Origin: Petrolisthes cinctipes
Lineage: Eukaryota > Arthropoda > Malacostraca > Decapoda > Porcellanidae
Length of the DNA stretch: 64,000 bases
NCBI GenBank assembly: GCA_033782935.1
Contig: JAWQEG010000167.1
Span: 645,001-709,000 of the forward strand
Reading direction: 5' to 3'
Shown here: positions 13,531-24,720 of the stretch, one piece after another
How the letters are laid out: each line of letters opens with the position of its first letter
Numbering within the stretch: position 1 is the stretch's first letter
Notes under the pieces: generated by a model
What the model was told of the DNA's origin: nothing
Databases searched by the model: none
Seen by the model: only the letters and a program-made list of their open reading frames with translations
Translations under genes and position numbers: made by a program

Positions 13531-14879
13531 GTACAGTAGATGCATGCACATATCGACTTTGGACACTTAAAATATCGATTTTTAGCATGTTTTGAGCCTA
13601 TATTTTGAAAACCTTCTAGCACTGAGTAGGCATGTACAGATCGCTTCTGGGACCCTAAAATATCGAATTTTCGGGTGTTTTGGGCCTGATTTTGAGATAT
13701 CGACTTTGGGCACCTAAAATATCGATATATAGCATGTTTTGGGCCTATATTTTGAAAATATTCTAGCACTGAGTAGGCATGTACAGATCGCTTCAGGGAC
13801 CACAAAATATCAAATTTTCGGGTGTTTTGATCCTGAATTTGAGATATAAACGGGTACAGAAGATGCATGCACATATCGACTTTTGGGCACCTAAAATATC
13901 GATTTTGAGCATGTTTTGGGTCTGTATCTTGAAAACATTCTAACTAAGAGTAGGCATGTACAGATCGCTTCTAGGACAAAAAAATACCGAATGTTCGGGT
14001 TTTTTTAGGTTGAATTTGGGATATAAACGGGTGCAGAAGATGCATACACTTATTAACTTTGGGCACCTAAAATATCGATTTTCAGCATGTTTTGGGCCTG
14101 TATCTGAGTAGGCATGTACAGATCGTTTCTTGGACCCCAAAATATCAATTTTTCGGGTGTTTGGAGCCTGAATTTGAGATATAAACGGGTACAGAAGATG
14201 CATGCACATATCGACTTTTGGGCAACTAAAAGATCGATTTTCAGTATGATATGGGCCTGTATTTTGAAAATACTCTAACACGGAGTAGGCATCTACAGTT
14301 CGCTTGTGGGACCCCAAAATATCGAATTTTCGGGTGTTTTGGGCCTGAATTTGAGATATCGACTTTGGGCACATAAAATATCGATTTTTAGCATGTTTTG
14401 GGCCTATATTTTGAAAATATTCTAGCACTAAGTAGACATGTACAGATCACTTGTGGGACCCCAAAATATCGAATTTTCGGGTGTTTTGATCCTGAATTTG
14501 AGATATAAACGGGTACAGAAGATGCATGCACATATCGACTTTGGACACTTAAAATATCGATTTTTAGCATGTTTTGAGCCTATATTTTGAAAACATTCTA
14601 GCACTGACTAGGCATGTACAGTTCGCTTCTGGGACCCAAAAAATATCGAATTTTCGGGTGTTTTGAGGTTGAATTTGGGATATAAACGGGTGCAGAACAT
14701 GCATACACATATTGACTTTGGTCACCTAAAATATCGATTTTCAGCATGTTATGGGCCTGTATTTTGAAAAAACTCTAACACGGAGTAGGTAAGTACAGAT
14801 CGCTTCTGGAAACCCAAAATATCGAATTTTCGGGTGTTTTGGGCCTGAATTTGAGATATCGACTTTGGGCACCTAAAAT

Positions 14880-15055
14880 ATCGATTTTTAGCATGTTTTG
14901 GGCCTATATTTTGAAAATATTCTAGCACTGAGTAGGCATGTACAGATCGCTTCTGGGACCACAAAATATCGAATTTTCGGGTGTTTTGATCCTGAATTTG
15001 AGATATAAACGGGTACAGAAGATGCATGCACATATCGACTTTGGACACTTAAAAT
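14880..15055 (+). repeat. Type monomer, full length 176 bp (haplotype I)
   Basis: This is a reference full-length monomer, measured from one ATCGAT anchor to the next. Half A has CTATATTTTGAAAATATT and GCACTGAGTAGGC. Half B starts at ATGTACAGATCGC, has ATCGAATTTTCGGGTG, and ends in ACGGGTACAGAAGATGC. The two halves are each 88 bp in the consensus and align to one another without gaps. The next half A starts at ATGCACATATCGAC. Haplotype I monomers are usually followed by the GGACACTTAAAATATCG form of half A. Confidence 0.93.
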
Positions 15056-15232
15056 ATCGATTTTTAGCATGTTTTGAGCCTATATTTTGAAAATATTCTA
15101 GCACTGACTAGGCATGTACAGTTCGCTTCTGGGACCCAAAAAATATCGAATTTTCGGGTGTTTTGAGGTTGAATTTGGGATATAAACGGGTGCAGAAGAT
15201 GCATACACATATTGAATTTGGTCACCTAAAAT
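15056..15232 (+). repeat. Type monomer, 177 bp, 'GAGGTTG' B-half variant
   Basis: This second monomer class has one extra A in GGACCCAAAAAATATCG, giving 177 bp. Its half B reads GAGGTTGAATTTGGG instead of GAGCCTGAATTTGAG, followed by GGGTGCAGAAGATGCATACAC. These linked changes recur throughout the window and mark a monomer lineage that normally follows the GGACACTTAAAA form of half A. Being 59 codons long, it keeps the reading frame, which is one reason spurious open frames cross it. Confidence 0.9.
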
Positions 15233-15379
15233 ATCGATTTTCAGCATGTTATGGGCCTGTATTTTGAAAATACTCTAACACGGAGTAGGCAAGTACAGAT
15301 CGCTTCTGGAACCCCAAAATATCAATATTTCGGGTGTTTTGGGCCTGAATTTGAGATATCGACTTTGGGCACCTAAAAT
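15233..15379 (+). repeat. Type monomer, shortened 147 bp (haplotype II)
   Basis: Haplotype II half A has CTGTATTTTGAAAATAC and TAACACGGAGTAGGC. Its half B jumps directly from TTTGAGATAT to CGACTTTGGGCACC. Compared with the 176-bp monomer, 29 bases are missing: the stretch from AAACGGG of half B to ACATAT of the following half A. The ends of the missing piece share the 4-base word ATAT, which suggests a microhomology deletion. The form is found in every region of the window, so the deletion is old and has been amplified with its HORs. Confidence 0.92.
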
Positions 15380-17189
15380 ATCGATTTTTAGCATGTTTTG
15401 GGCCTATATTTTGAAAATATTCTAGCACTGAGTAGGCATGTACAGATCGCTTCTGGGACCACAAAATATCGAATTTTCGGGTGTTTTGAACCTGAATTTG
15501 AGATATAAACGGGTACAGAAGATGCATGCACATATCGACTTTGGACACTTAAAATATCGATTTTTAGCATGTTTTGAGCCTATATTTTGAAAATATTCTA
15601 GCACTGACTAGGCATGTACAGTTCACTTCTGGGACCCAAAAAATATCGAATTTTCGGGTGTTTTGAGGTTCAATTTGGGATATAAACGGGTGCAGAAGAT
15701 GCATACACATATTGAATTTGGTCACCTAAAATATCGATTTTCAGCATGTTATGGGCCTGTATTTTGAAAATACTCTAACACGGAGTAGGCAAGTACAGAT
15801 CGCTTCTGGAACCCCAAAATATCAATATTTCGGGTGTTTTGGGCCTGAATTTGAGATATCGACTTTGGGCACCTAAAATATCGATTTTTAGCATGTTTTG
15901 GGCCTATATTTTGAAAATATTCTAGCACTGAGTAGGCATGTACAGATCGCTTCTGGGACCACAAAATATCGAATTTTCGGGTGTTTTGATCCTGAATTTG
16001 AGATATAAACGGGTACAGAAGATGCATGCACATATCGACTTTGGACACTTAAAATATCGATTTTTAGCATGTTTTGAGCCTATATTTTGAAAATATTCTA
16101 GCACTGACTAGGCATGTACAGTTCACTTCTGGGACCCAAAAAATATCGAATTTTCGGGTGTTTTGAGGTTCAATTTGGGATATAAACGGGTGCAGAAGAT
16201 GCATACACATATTGAATTTGGTCACCTAAAATATCGATTTTCAGCATGTTATGGGCCTGTATTTTGAAAATACTCTAACACGGAGTAGGCAAGTACAGAT
16301 CGCTTCTGGAACCCCAAAATATCAATATTTCGGGTGTTTTGGGCCTGAATTTGAGATATCGACTTTGGGCACCTAAAATATCGATTTTTAGCATGTTTTG
16401 GGCCTATATTTTGAAAATATTCTAGCACTGAGTAGGCATGTACAGATCGCTTCTGGGACCACAAAATACCAAATTTTCGGGTGTTTTGATCCTGAATTTG
16501 AGATATAAACGGGTACAGAAGATGCATGCACATATCGACTTTTGGGCCACTAAAATATCGATTTTGAGCATGTTTTGGGTCTGTATCTTGAAAACATTCT
16601 AACAAAGAGTAGGCATGTACAGATCGCTTCTAGGACCCAAAAATACCGAATGTTCGGGTTTTTTTAGGTTGAATTTGGGATATAAACGGGTGCAGAAGAT
16701 GCATACACGTATTGACTTTGGTCACCTAAAATATCGATTTTCAGCATGTTTTGGGCCTGTATTTTGAAAATACTCTAACATGGAGTAGGCAAGTACAGAT
16801 CGCTTCTGGGACCCCAAAATATCGAATGTTCGGGTGTTAGGAGCCTGAATTTGAGATATAAACGGGTACAGAAGATGCATGCCCATATCGACTTTTGGGC
16901 ACCTAAAAAATCGATTTTCAGTATGTTATGGGCCTGTATTTTGAAAATACTCTGACACAGAGTAGGCATGTACAGTTCGCTTGTGGGACCCCAAAATATA
17001 AAATTTTCGGGTGTTTTGGGCCTGAATTTGAGATATCGACTTTAGGCACCTAAAATATCGATTTTTAGCATGTTTTGAGCCTATATTTTGAAAACATTCT
17101 AGCACTGAGTAGGCATGTACAGATCACTTCTGGGACCCCAAAATATCGAATTTTCGGGAGTTTTGATCCTGAATTTGAGATATAAACGG

Positions 17190-20100
17190 GTACAGTAGAT
17201 GCATGCACATATCGACTTTGGACACTTAAAATATCGATTTTTAGCATGTTTTGAGCCTATATTTTAAAAACCTTCTAGCACTGAGTAGGCATGTACAGAT
17301 CGCTTCTGGGACCCTAAAATATCGAATTTTCGGGTGTTTTGGGCCTGATTTTGAGATATCGACTTTGGGCACCTAAAATATCGATATTTAGCATGTTTTG
17401 GGCCTATATTTTGAAAATATTCTAGCACTGAGTAGGCATGTACAGATCGCTTCAGGGACCACAAAATATCAAATTTTCGGGTGTTTTGATCCTGAATTTG
17501 AGATATAAACGGGTACAGAAGATGCATGCACATATCGACTTTTGGGCACCTAAAATATCGATTTTGAGCATGTTTTGGGTCTGTATCTTGAAAACATTCT
17601 AACTAAGAGTAGGCATGTACAGATCGCTTCTAGGACAAAAAAATACCGAATGTTCGGGTTTTTTTAGGTTGAATTTGGGATATAAACGGGTGCAGAAGAT
17701 GCATACACTTATTAACTTTGGGCACCTAAAATATCGATTTTCAGCATGTTTTGGGCCTGTATCTGAGTAGGCATGTACAGATCGTTTCTTGGACCCCAAA
17801 ATATCAATTTTTCGGGTGTTTGGAGCCTGAATTTGAGATATAAACGGGTACAGAAGATGCATGCACATATCGACTTTTGGGCACCTAAAAGATCGATTTT
17901 CAGTATGATATGGGCCTGTATTTTGAAAATACTCTAACACGGAGTAGGCATCTACAGTTCGCTTGTGGGACCCCAAAATATCGAATTTTCGGGTGTTTTG
18001 GGCCTGAATTTGAGATATCGACTTTGGGCACATAAAATATCGATTTTTAGCATGTTTTGGGCCTATATTTTGAAAATATTCTAGTACTAAGTAGACATGT
18101 ACAGATCACTTCTGGGACCCCAAAATATCGAATTTTCGGGTGTTTTGATCCTGAATTTGAGATATAAACGGGTACAGAAGATGCATGCACATATCGACTT
18201 TGGACACTTAAAATATCGATTTTTAGCATGTTTTGAGCCTATATTTTGAAAACATTCTAACACTGACTAGGCATGTACAGTTCGCTTCTGGGACCCAAAA
18301 AATATCGAATTTTCGGGTGTTTTGAGGTTGAATTTGGGATATAAACGGGTGCAGAACATGCATACACATATTTACTTTGGTCACCTAAAATATCGATTTT
18401 CAGCATGTTATGGGCCTGTATTTTGAAAAAACTCTAACACGGAGTAGGCAAGTACAGATCGCTTCTGGAACCCCAAAATATCGAATTTTCGGGTGTTTTG
18501 GGCCTGAATTTGATATATCGACTTTGGGCACCTAAAATATCGATTTTTAGCATGTTTTGGGCCTATATTTTGAAAATATTCTAGCACTGAGTAGGCATGT
18601 ACAGATCGCTTCTGGGACCACAAAATATCGAATTTTCGGGTGTTTTGATCCTGAATTTGAGATATAAACGGGTACAGAAGATGCATGCACATATCGACTT
18701 TGGACACTTAAAATATCGATTTTTAGCATGTTTTGAGCCTATATTTTGAAAATATTCTAGCACTGACTAGGCATGTACAGTTCGCTTCTGGGACCCAAAA
18801 AATATCGAATTTTCGGGTGTTTTGAGGTTGAATTTGGGATATAAACGGGTGCAGAAGATGCATACACATATTGAATTTGGTCACCTAAAATATCGATTTT
18901 CAGCATGTTATGGGCCTGTATTTTGAAAATACTCTAACACGGAGTAGGCAAGTACAGATCGCTTCTGGAACCCCAAAATATCAATATTTCGGGTGTTTTG
19001 GGCCTGAATTTGAGATATCGACTTTGGGCACCTAAAATATCGATTTTTAGCATGTTTTGGGCCTATATTTTGAAAATATTCTAGCACTGAGTAGGCATGT
19101 ACAGATCGCTTCTGGGACCACAAAATATCGAATTTTCGGGTGTTTTGATCCTGAATTTGAGATATAAACGGGTACAGAAGATGCATGCACATATCGACTT
19201 TGGACACTTAAAATATCGATTTTTAGCATGTTTTGAGCCTATATTTTGAAAATATTCTAGCACTGACTAGGCATGTACAGTTTGCTTCTGGGACCAAAAA
19301 AAATATCGAATTTTCGGGTGTTTTGAGGTTGAATTTGGGATATAAACGGGTGCAGAAGATGCATACACATATTGAATTTGGTCACCTAAAATATCGATTT
19401 TCAGCATGTTATGGGCCTGTATTTTGAAAATACTCTAACACGGAGTAGGCAAGTACAGATCGCTTCTGGAACCCCAAAATATCAATATTTCGGGTGTTTT
19501 GGGCCTGAATTTGAGATATCGACTTTGGGCACCTAAAATATCGATTTTTAGCATGTTTTGGGCCTATATTTTGAAAATATTCTAGCACTGAGTAGGCATG
19601 TACAGATCGCTTCTGGGACCACAAAATACCGAATTTTCGGGTGTTTTGATCCTGAATTTGAGATATAAACGGGTACAGAAGATGCATGCACATATCGACT
19701 TTTGGGCCACTAAAATATCGATTTTGAGCATGTTTTGGGTCTGTATCTTGAAAACATTCTAACTAAGAGTAGGCATGTACAGATCGCTTCTAGGACCCAA
19801 AAATACCGAATGTTCGGGTTTTTTTAGGTTGAATTTGGGATATAAACGGGTGCAGAAGATGCATACACGTATTGACTTTGGTCACCTAAAATATCGATTT
19901 TCAGCATGTTTTGGGCCTGTATTTTGAAAATACTCTAACATGGAGTAGGCAAGTACAGATCGCTTCTGGGACCACAAAATATCGAATGTTCGGGTGTTAG
20001 GAGCCTGAATTTGAGATATAAACGGGTACAGAAGATGCATGCCCATATCGACTTTTGGGCACCTAAAAGATCGATTTTCAGTATGTTATGGGCCTGTATT

Positions 20101-20349
20101 TTGAAAATACTCTGACACAGAGTAGGCATGTACAGTTCGCTTGTGGGACCCCAAAATATAAAATTTTCGGGTGTTTTGGGCCTGAATTTGAGATATCGAC
20201 TTTAGGCACCTAAAATATCGATTTTTAGCATGTTTTGAGCCTATATTTTGAAAACATTCTAGCACTGAGTAGGCATGTACAGATCACTTCTGGGACCCCA
20301 AAATATCGAATTTTCAGGAGTTTTGATCCTGAATTTGAGATATAAACGG
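17190..20349 (+). repeat. HOR family 3, unit 2 (3,160 bp, one trimer fewer)
   Basis: This unit matches units 1 and 3 with only scattered differences, for example GCACCTAAAA against GCAACTAAAA near 17,881/21,041 and CGGGAG against CAGGAG near 17,155/20,315. It has two full 500-bp trimers plus one monomer, starting at 18,539. One extra A near 19,295 makes its second trimer 501 bp. That accounts for the 499-bp length difference from unit 1. Confidence 0.92.
18539..19715 (+). repeat. 500-bp trimer run in HOR 3 unit 2 (2 full + 1 monomer)
   Basis: Trimers start at 18,539 and 19,039, and the terminal monomer at 19,540. The second trimer is 501 bp because of an extra A in the GGACCAAAAAAAATATCG stretch near 19,292. 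The run is one trimer shorter than in the flanking units. Confidence 0.9.
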
Positions 20350-23300
20350 GTACAGTAGATGCATGCACATATCGACTTTGGACACTTAAAATATCGATTT
20401 TTAGCATGTTTTGAGCCTATATTTTGAAAACCTTCTAGCACTGAGTAGGCATGTACAGATCGCTTCTGGGACCCTAAAATATCGAATTTTCGGGTGTTTT
20501 GGGCCTGATTTTGAGATATCGACTTTGGGCACCTAAAATATCGATATTTAGCATGTTTTGGGCCTATATTTTGAAAATATTCTAGCACTGAGTAGGCATG
20601 TACAGATCGCTTCAGGGACCACAAAATATCAAATTTTCGGGTGTTTTGATCCTGAATTTGAGATATAAACGGGTACAGAAGATGCATGCACATATCGACT
20701 TTTGGGCACCTAAAATATCGATTTTGAGCATGTTTTGGGTCTGTATCTTGAAAACATTCTAACTAAGAGTAGGCATGTACAGATCGCTTCTAGGACAAAA
20801 AAATACCGAATGTTCGGGTTTTTTTAGGTTGAATTTGGGATATAAACGGGTGCAGAAGATGCATACACTTATTAACTTTGGGCACCTAAAATATCGATTT
20901 TCAGCATGTTTTGGGCCTGTATCTGAGTAGGCATGTACAGATCGTTTCTTGGACCCCAAAATATCAATTTTTCGGGTGTTTGGAGCCTGAATTTGAGATA
21001 TAAACGGGTACAGAAGATGCATGCACATATCGACTTTTGGGCAACTAAAAGATCGATTTTCAGTATGATATGGGCCTGTATTTTGAAAATACTCTAACAC
21101 GGAGTAGGCATCTACAGTTCGCTTGTGGGACCCCAAAATATCGAATTTTCGGGTGTTTTGGGCCTGAATTTGAGATATCGACTTTGGGCACATAAAATAT
21201 CGATTTTTAGCATGTTTTGGGCCTATATTTTGAAAATATTCTAGTACTAAGTAGACATGTACAGATCACTTCTGGGACCCCAAAATATCGAATTTTCGGG
21301 TGTTTTGATCCTGAATTTGAGATATAAACGGGTACAGAAGATGCATGCACATATCGACTTTGGACACTTAAAATATCGATTTTTAGCATGTTTTGAGCCT
21401 ATATTTTGAAAACATTCTAACACTGACTAGGCATGTACAGTTCGCTTCTGGGACCCAAAAAATATCGAATTTTCGGGTGTTTTGAGGTTGAATTTGGGAT
21501 ATAAACGGGTGCAGAACATGCATACACATATTGACTTTGGTCACCTAAAATATCGATTTTCAGCATGTTATGGGCCTGTATTTTGAAAAAACTCTAACAC
21601 GGAGTAGGCAAGTACAGATCGCTTCTGGAACCCCAAAATATCGAATTTTCGGGTGTTTTGGGCCTGAATTTGATATATCGACTTTGGGCACCTAAAATAT
21701 CGATTTTTAGCATGTTTTGGGCCTATATTTTGAAAATATTCTAGCACTGAGTAGGCATGTACAGATCGCTTCTGGGACCACAAAATATCGAATTTTCGGG
21801 TGTTTTGATCCTGAATTTGAGATATAAACGGGTACAGAAGATGCATGCACATATCGACTTTGGACACTTAAAATATCGATTTTTAGCATGTTTTGAGCCT
21901 ATATTTTGAAAATATTCTAGCACTGACTAGGCATGTACAGTTCGCTTCTGGGACCCAAAAAATATCTAATTTTCGGGTGTTTTGAGGTTGAATTTGGGAT
22001 ATAAACGGGTGCAGAAGATGCATACACATATTGAATTTGGTCACCTAAAATATCGATTTTCAGCATGTTATGGGCCTGTATTTTGAAAATACTCTAACAC
22101 GGAGTAGGCAAGTACAGATCGCTTCTGGAACCCCAAAATATCAATATTTCGGGTGTTTTGGGCCTGAATTTGAGATATCGACTTTGGGCACCTAAAATAT
22201 CGATTTTTAGCATGTTTTGGGCCTATATTTTGAAAATATTCTAGCACTGAGTAGGCATGTACAGATCGCTTCTGGGACCACAAAATATCGAATTTTCGGG
22301 TGTTTTGATCCTGAATTTGAGATATAAACGGGTACAGAAGATGCATGCACATATCGACTTTGGACACTTAAAATATCGATTTTTAGCATGTTTTGAGCCT
22401 ATATTTTGAAAATATTCTAGCACTGACTAGGCATGTACAGTTTGCTTCTGGGACCCAAAAAATATCGAATTTTCGGGTGTTTTGAGGTTGAATTTGGGAT
22501 ATAAACGGGTGCAGAAGATGCATACACATATTGAATTTGGTCACCTAAAATATCGATTTTCAGCATGTTATGGGCCTGTATTTTGAAAATACTCTAACAC
22601 GGAGTAGGCAAGTACAGATCGCTTCTGGAACCCCAAAATATCAATATTTCGGGTGTTTTGGGCCTGAATTTGAGATATCGACTTTGGGCACCTAAAATAT
22701 CGATTTTTAGCATGTTTTGGGCCTATATTTTGAAAATATTATAGCTCTGAGTAGGCATGTACAGATCGCTTCTGGGACCACAAAATACCGAATTTTCGGG
22801 TGTTTTGATCCTGAATTTGAGATATAAACAGGTACAGAAGATGCATGCACATATCGACTTTGGACACTTAAAATATCGATTTTTAGCATGTTTTGAGCCT
22901 ATATTTTGAAAATATTCTAGCACTGACTAGGCATGTACAGTTCGCTTCTGGGACCCAAAAAATATCGAATTTTCGGGTGTTTTGAGGTTGAATTTGGGAT
23001 ATAAACGGGTGCAGAAGATGCATACACATATTGAATTTGGTCACCTAAAATATCGATTTTCAGCATGTTATGGGCCTGTATTTTGAAAATACTCTAACAC
23101 GGAGTAGGCAAGTACAGATCGCTTCAGGAACCCCAAAATATCAATATTTCGGGTGTTTTGGGCCTGAATTTGAGATATCGACTTTGGGCACCTAAAATAT
23201 CGATTTTTAGCATGTTTTGGGCCTATATTTTAAAAATATTCTAGCACTGAGTAGGCATGTACAGATCGCTTCTGGGACCACAAAATATCAAATTTTCGGG

Positions 23301-23580
23301 TGTTTTGATCCTGAATTTGAGATATAAACGGGTACAGAAGATGCATGCACATATCGACTTTTGGGCCACTAAAATATCGATTTTGAGCATGTTTTGGGTC
23401 TGTATCTTGAAAACATTCTAACTAAGAGTAGGCATGTACAGATCGCTTCTAGGACCCAAAAATACCGAATGTTCGGGTTTTTTTAGGTTGAATTTGGGAT
23501 ATAAACGGGTGCAGAAGATGTATACACGTATTGACTTTGGTCAACTAAAATATCGATTTTCAGCATGTTTTGGACCTGTA
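20350..23580 (+). repeat. HOR family 3, unit 3 (truncated at its right end)
   Basis: It follows unit 2 at a 3,160-bp offset, then has three full trimers plus one monomer from 21,699, as in unit 1. Beyond that it follows unit 2 at about 3,660 bp until roughly 23,580, where the sequence switches to other monomers. This is the right border of the most homogenised part of the window. Confidence 0.88.
21699..23375 (+). repeat. 500-bp trimer run in HOR 3 unit 3 (3 full + 1 monomer)
   Basis: Trimers start at 21,699, 22,199 and 22,699, with a terminal monomer from 23,199. Trimer 3 carries private changes (TTATAGCTCTGAG near 22,740, AAACAGGTACAG near 22,827), so the trimers are not perfectly homogenised. 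Confidence 0.9.
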
Positions 23581-24720
23581 TTTTTAAAATACTCTAACAC
23601 GGAGTAGGCAAGTACAGATTGCTTCTGGGACCTCAAAATATCGAATTTTCGGGTGTTTTAATGTTGAATTTGAGATAAAAACGAGTGCAGAAGATGCATA
23701 CACATATTAACTTTGGGCACCTAAAATATCGATTTTCAGCATGTTTTGGGCCTGTATCTGAGTAGGCATGTACAGATCGCTTCTGGGACCCCAAAATATC
23801 GAATTTTTAGGTGTTTGGAGCCTGAATTTGAGATATAAACGGGTACAGAAGATGCATGCACATATCGACTTTTGGGCACCTAAAAGATCGATTTTCAGTA
23901 TGATATGGGCCGGTATTTTGAAAATACTCTAACACGGAGTAGGCATGTACAGTTCGCTTCTGGTACCCCAAAATATCGAGTTTTCGGGTGTTTTGAGGTT
24001 GAATTTGAGATATAAACGGGTGCAGAAGATGCATACACATATTGACTTTGGTCACCTAAAATATCGATATTGTAGCATGTTATGGGCCTGTATTTAAAAA
24101 AATACTCTAACACGGAGTAGGCAAGTACAGATCGCTTCTGGGACCCCAAAATATCGATTTTTCGGGTGTTTTGGGCCTGAATTTGAGATATCGACTTTGG
24201 TCACCCAAAATATCGATTTTTAGCATGTTTTGGGCCTATATTTTGAAAATATTCTAGCACTGAGTAGGCATGTACAGATCGCTTCTGGGACCACAAAATA
24301 TCAAATTTTCGGGTGTTTTGATCCTGAATTTGGGATATAAACGGGTGCAGAAGATGCATACACATATTGACTTTGGTCACCTAAAATATCGATTTTCAGC
24401 ATTTTTTGGGCCTGTATTTTGAAAATACTCTAACTCGGAGTAGGCAAGTACAGATCACTTCTAGGACCAAAAAATATCGAATTTTCGAGTTTTTGGAGCC
24501 TGAATTTGAGGTATAAACAGGAACAGAAGATGCATGCACATATCGACTTTTGGGTTCCTAAAATATCGATTTTCTGTATGTTTTGGGCCTGTATTTTGAA
24601 AATACTCTAAAACGGAGTAGGTATGTACAGATCGCTTCTCTGACCCCAAAATATCGAATTTTCGGGTGTTTTGGGCCTGAATTTGAGATATCTACTTTGG
24701 GCAACTAATATTTCGATTTT
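23581..24720 (+). repeat. Irregular monomers right of HOR family 3
   Basis: A mixture of full-length, 147-bp and 159-bp monomers with scattered private changes, such as ATCGATATTGTAGCATG near 24,063 and TCTACTTTGGGCAACTAATATTTCG near 24,690. There is no clear HOR phase and no non-satellite sequence. Confidence 0.75.

Larger units (their letters stand above)
14880..16555 (+). repeat. 500-bp trimer run in HOR 3 unit 1 (3 full + 1 monomer)
   Basis: ATCGAT anchors at 14,880, 15,056, 15,233 and 15,380 define 176+177+147 = 500 bp. The pattern repeats at 15,380 and 15,880, and the first monomer repeats again at 16,380 before a haplotype III monomer (GGGCCACTAAAATATCG) ends the run. The private words ATCAATATTTCGGG and ATTGAATTTGGTCACC occur once per trimer, except that the first trimer's neighbour has the ancestral forms. 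Confidence 0.93.
13531..17189 (+). repeat. HOR family 3, unit 1 (3,659 bp)
   Basis: The rare word GTACAGTAGATGC marks the unit start at 13,531, 17,190 and 20,350. Shared private variants include GTTCGGGTTTTTTTAGG, a 159-type monomer with GATCGTTTCTTGG, and GCATCTACAGTTCGCTTGTGG. Inside the unit lies a run of 500-bp trimers starting at 14,880: three full trimers plus one monomer. Apart from the number of these trimers it matches unit 2 closely. Confidence 0.92.
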
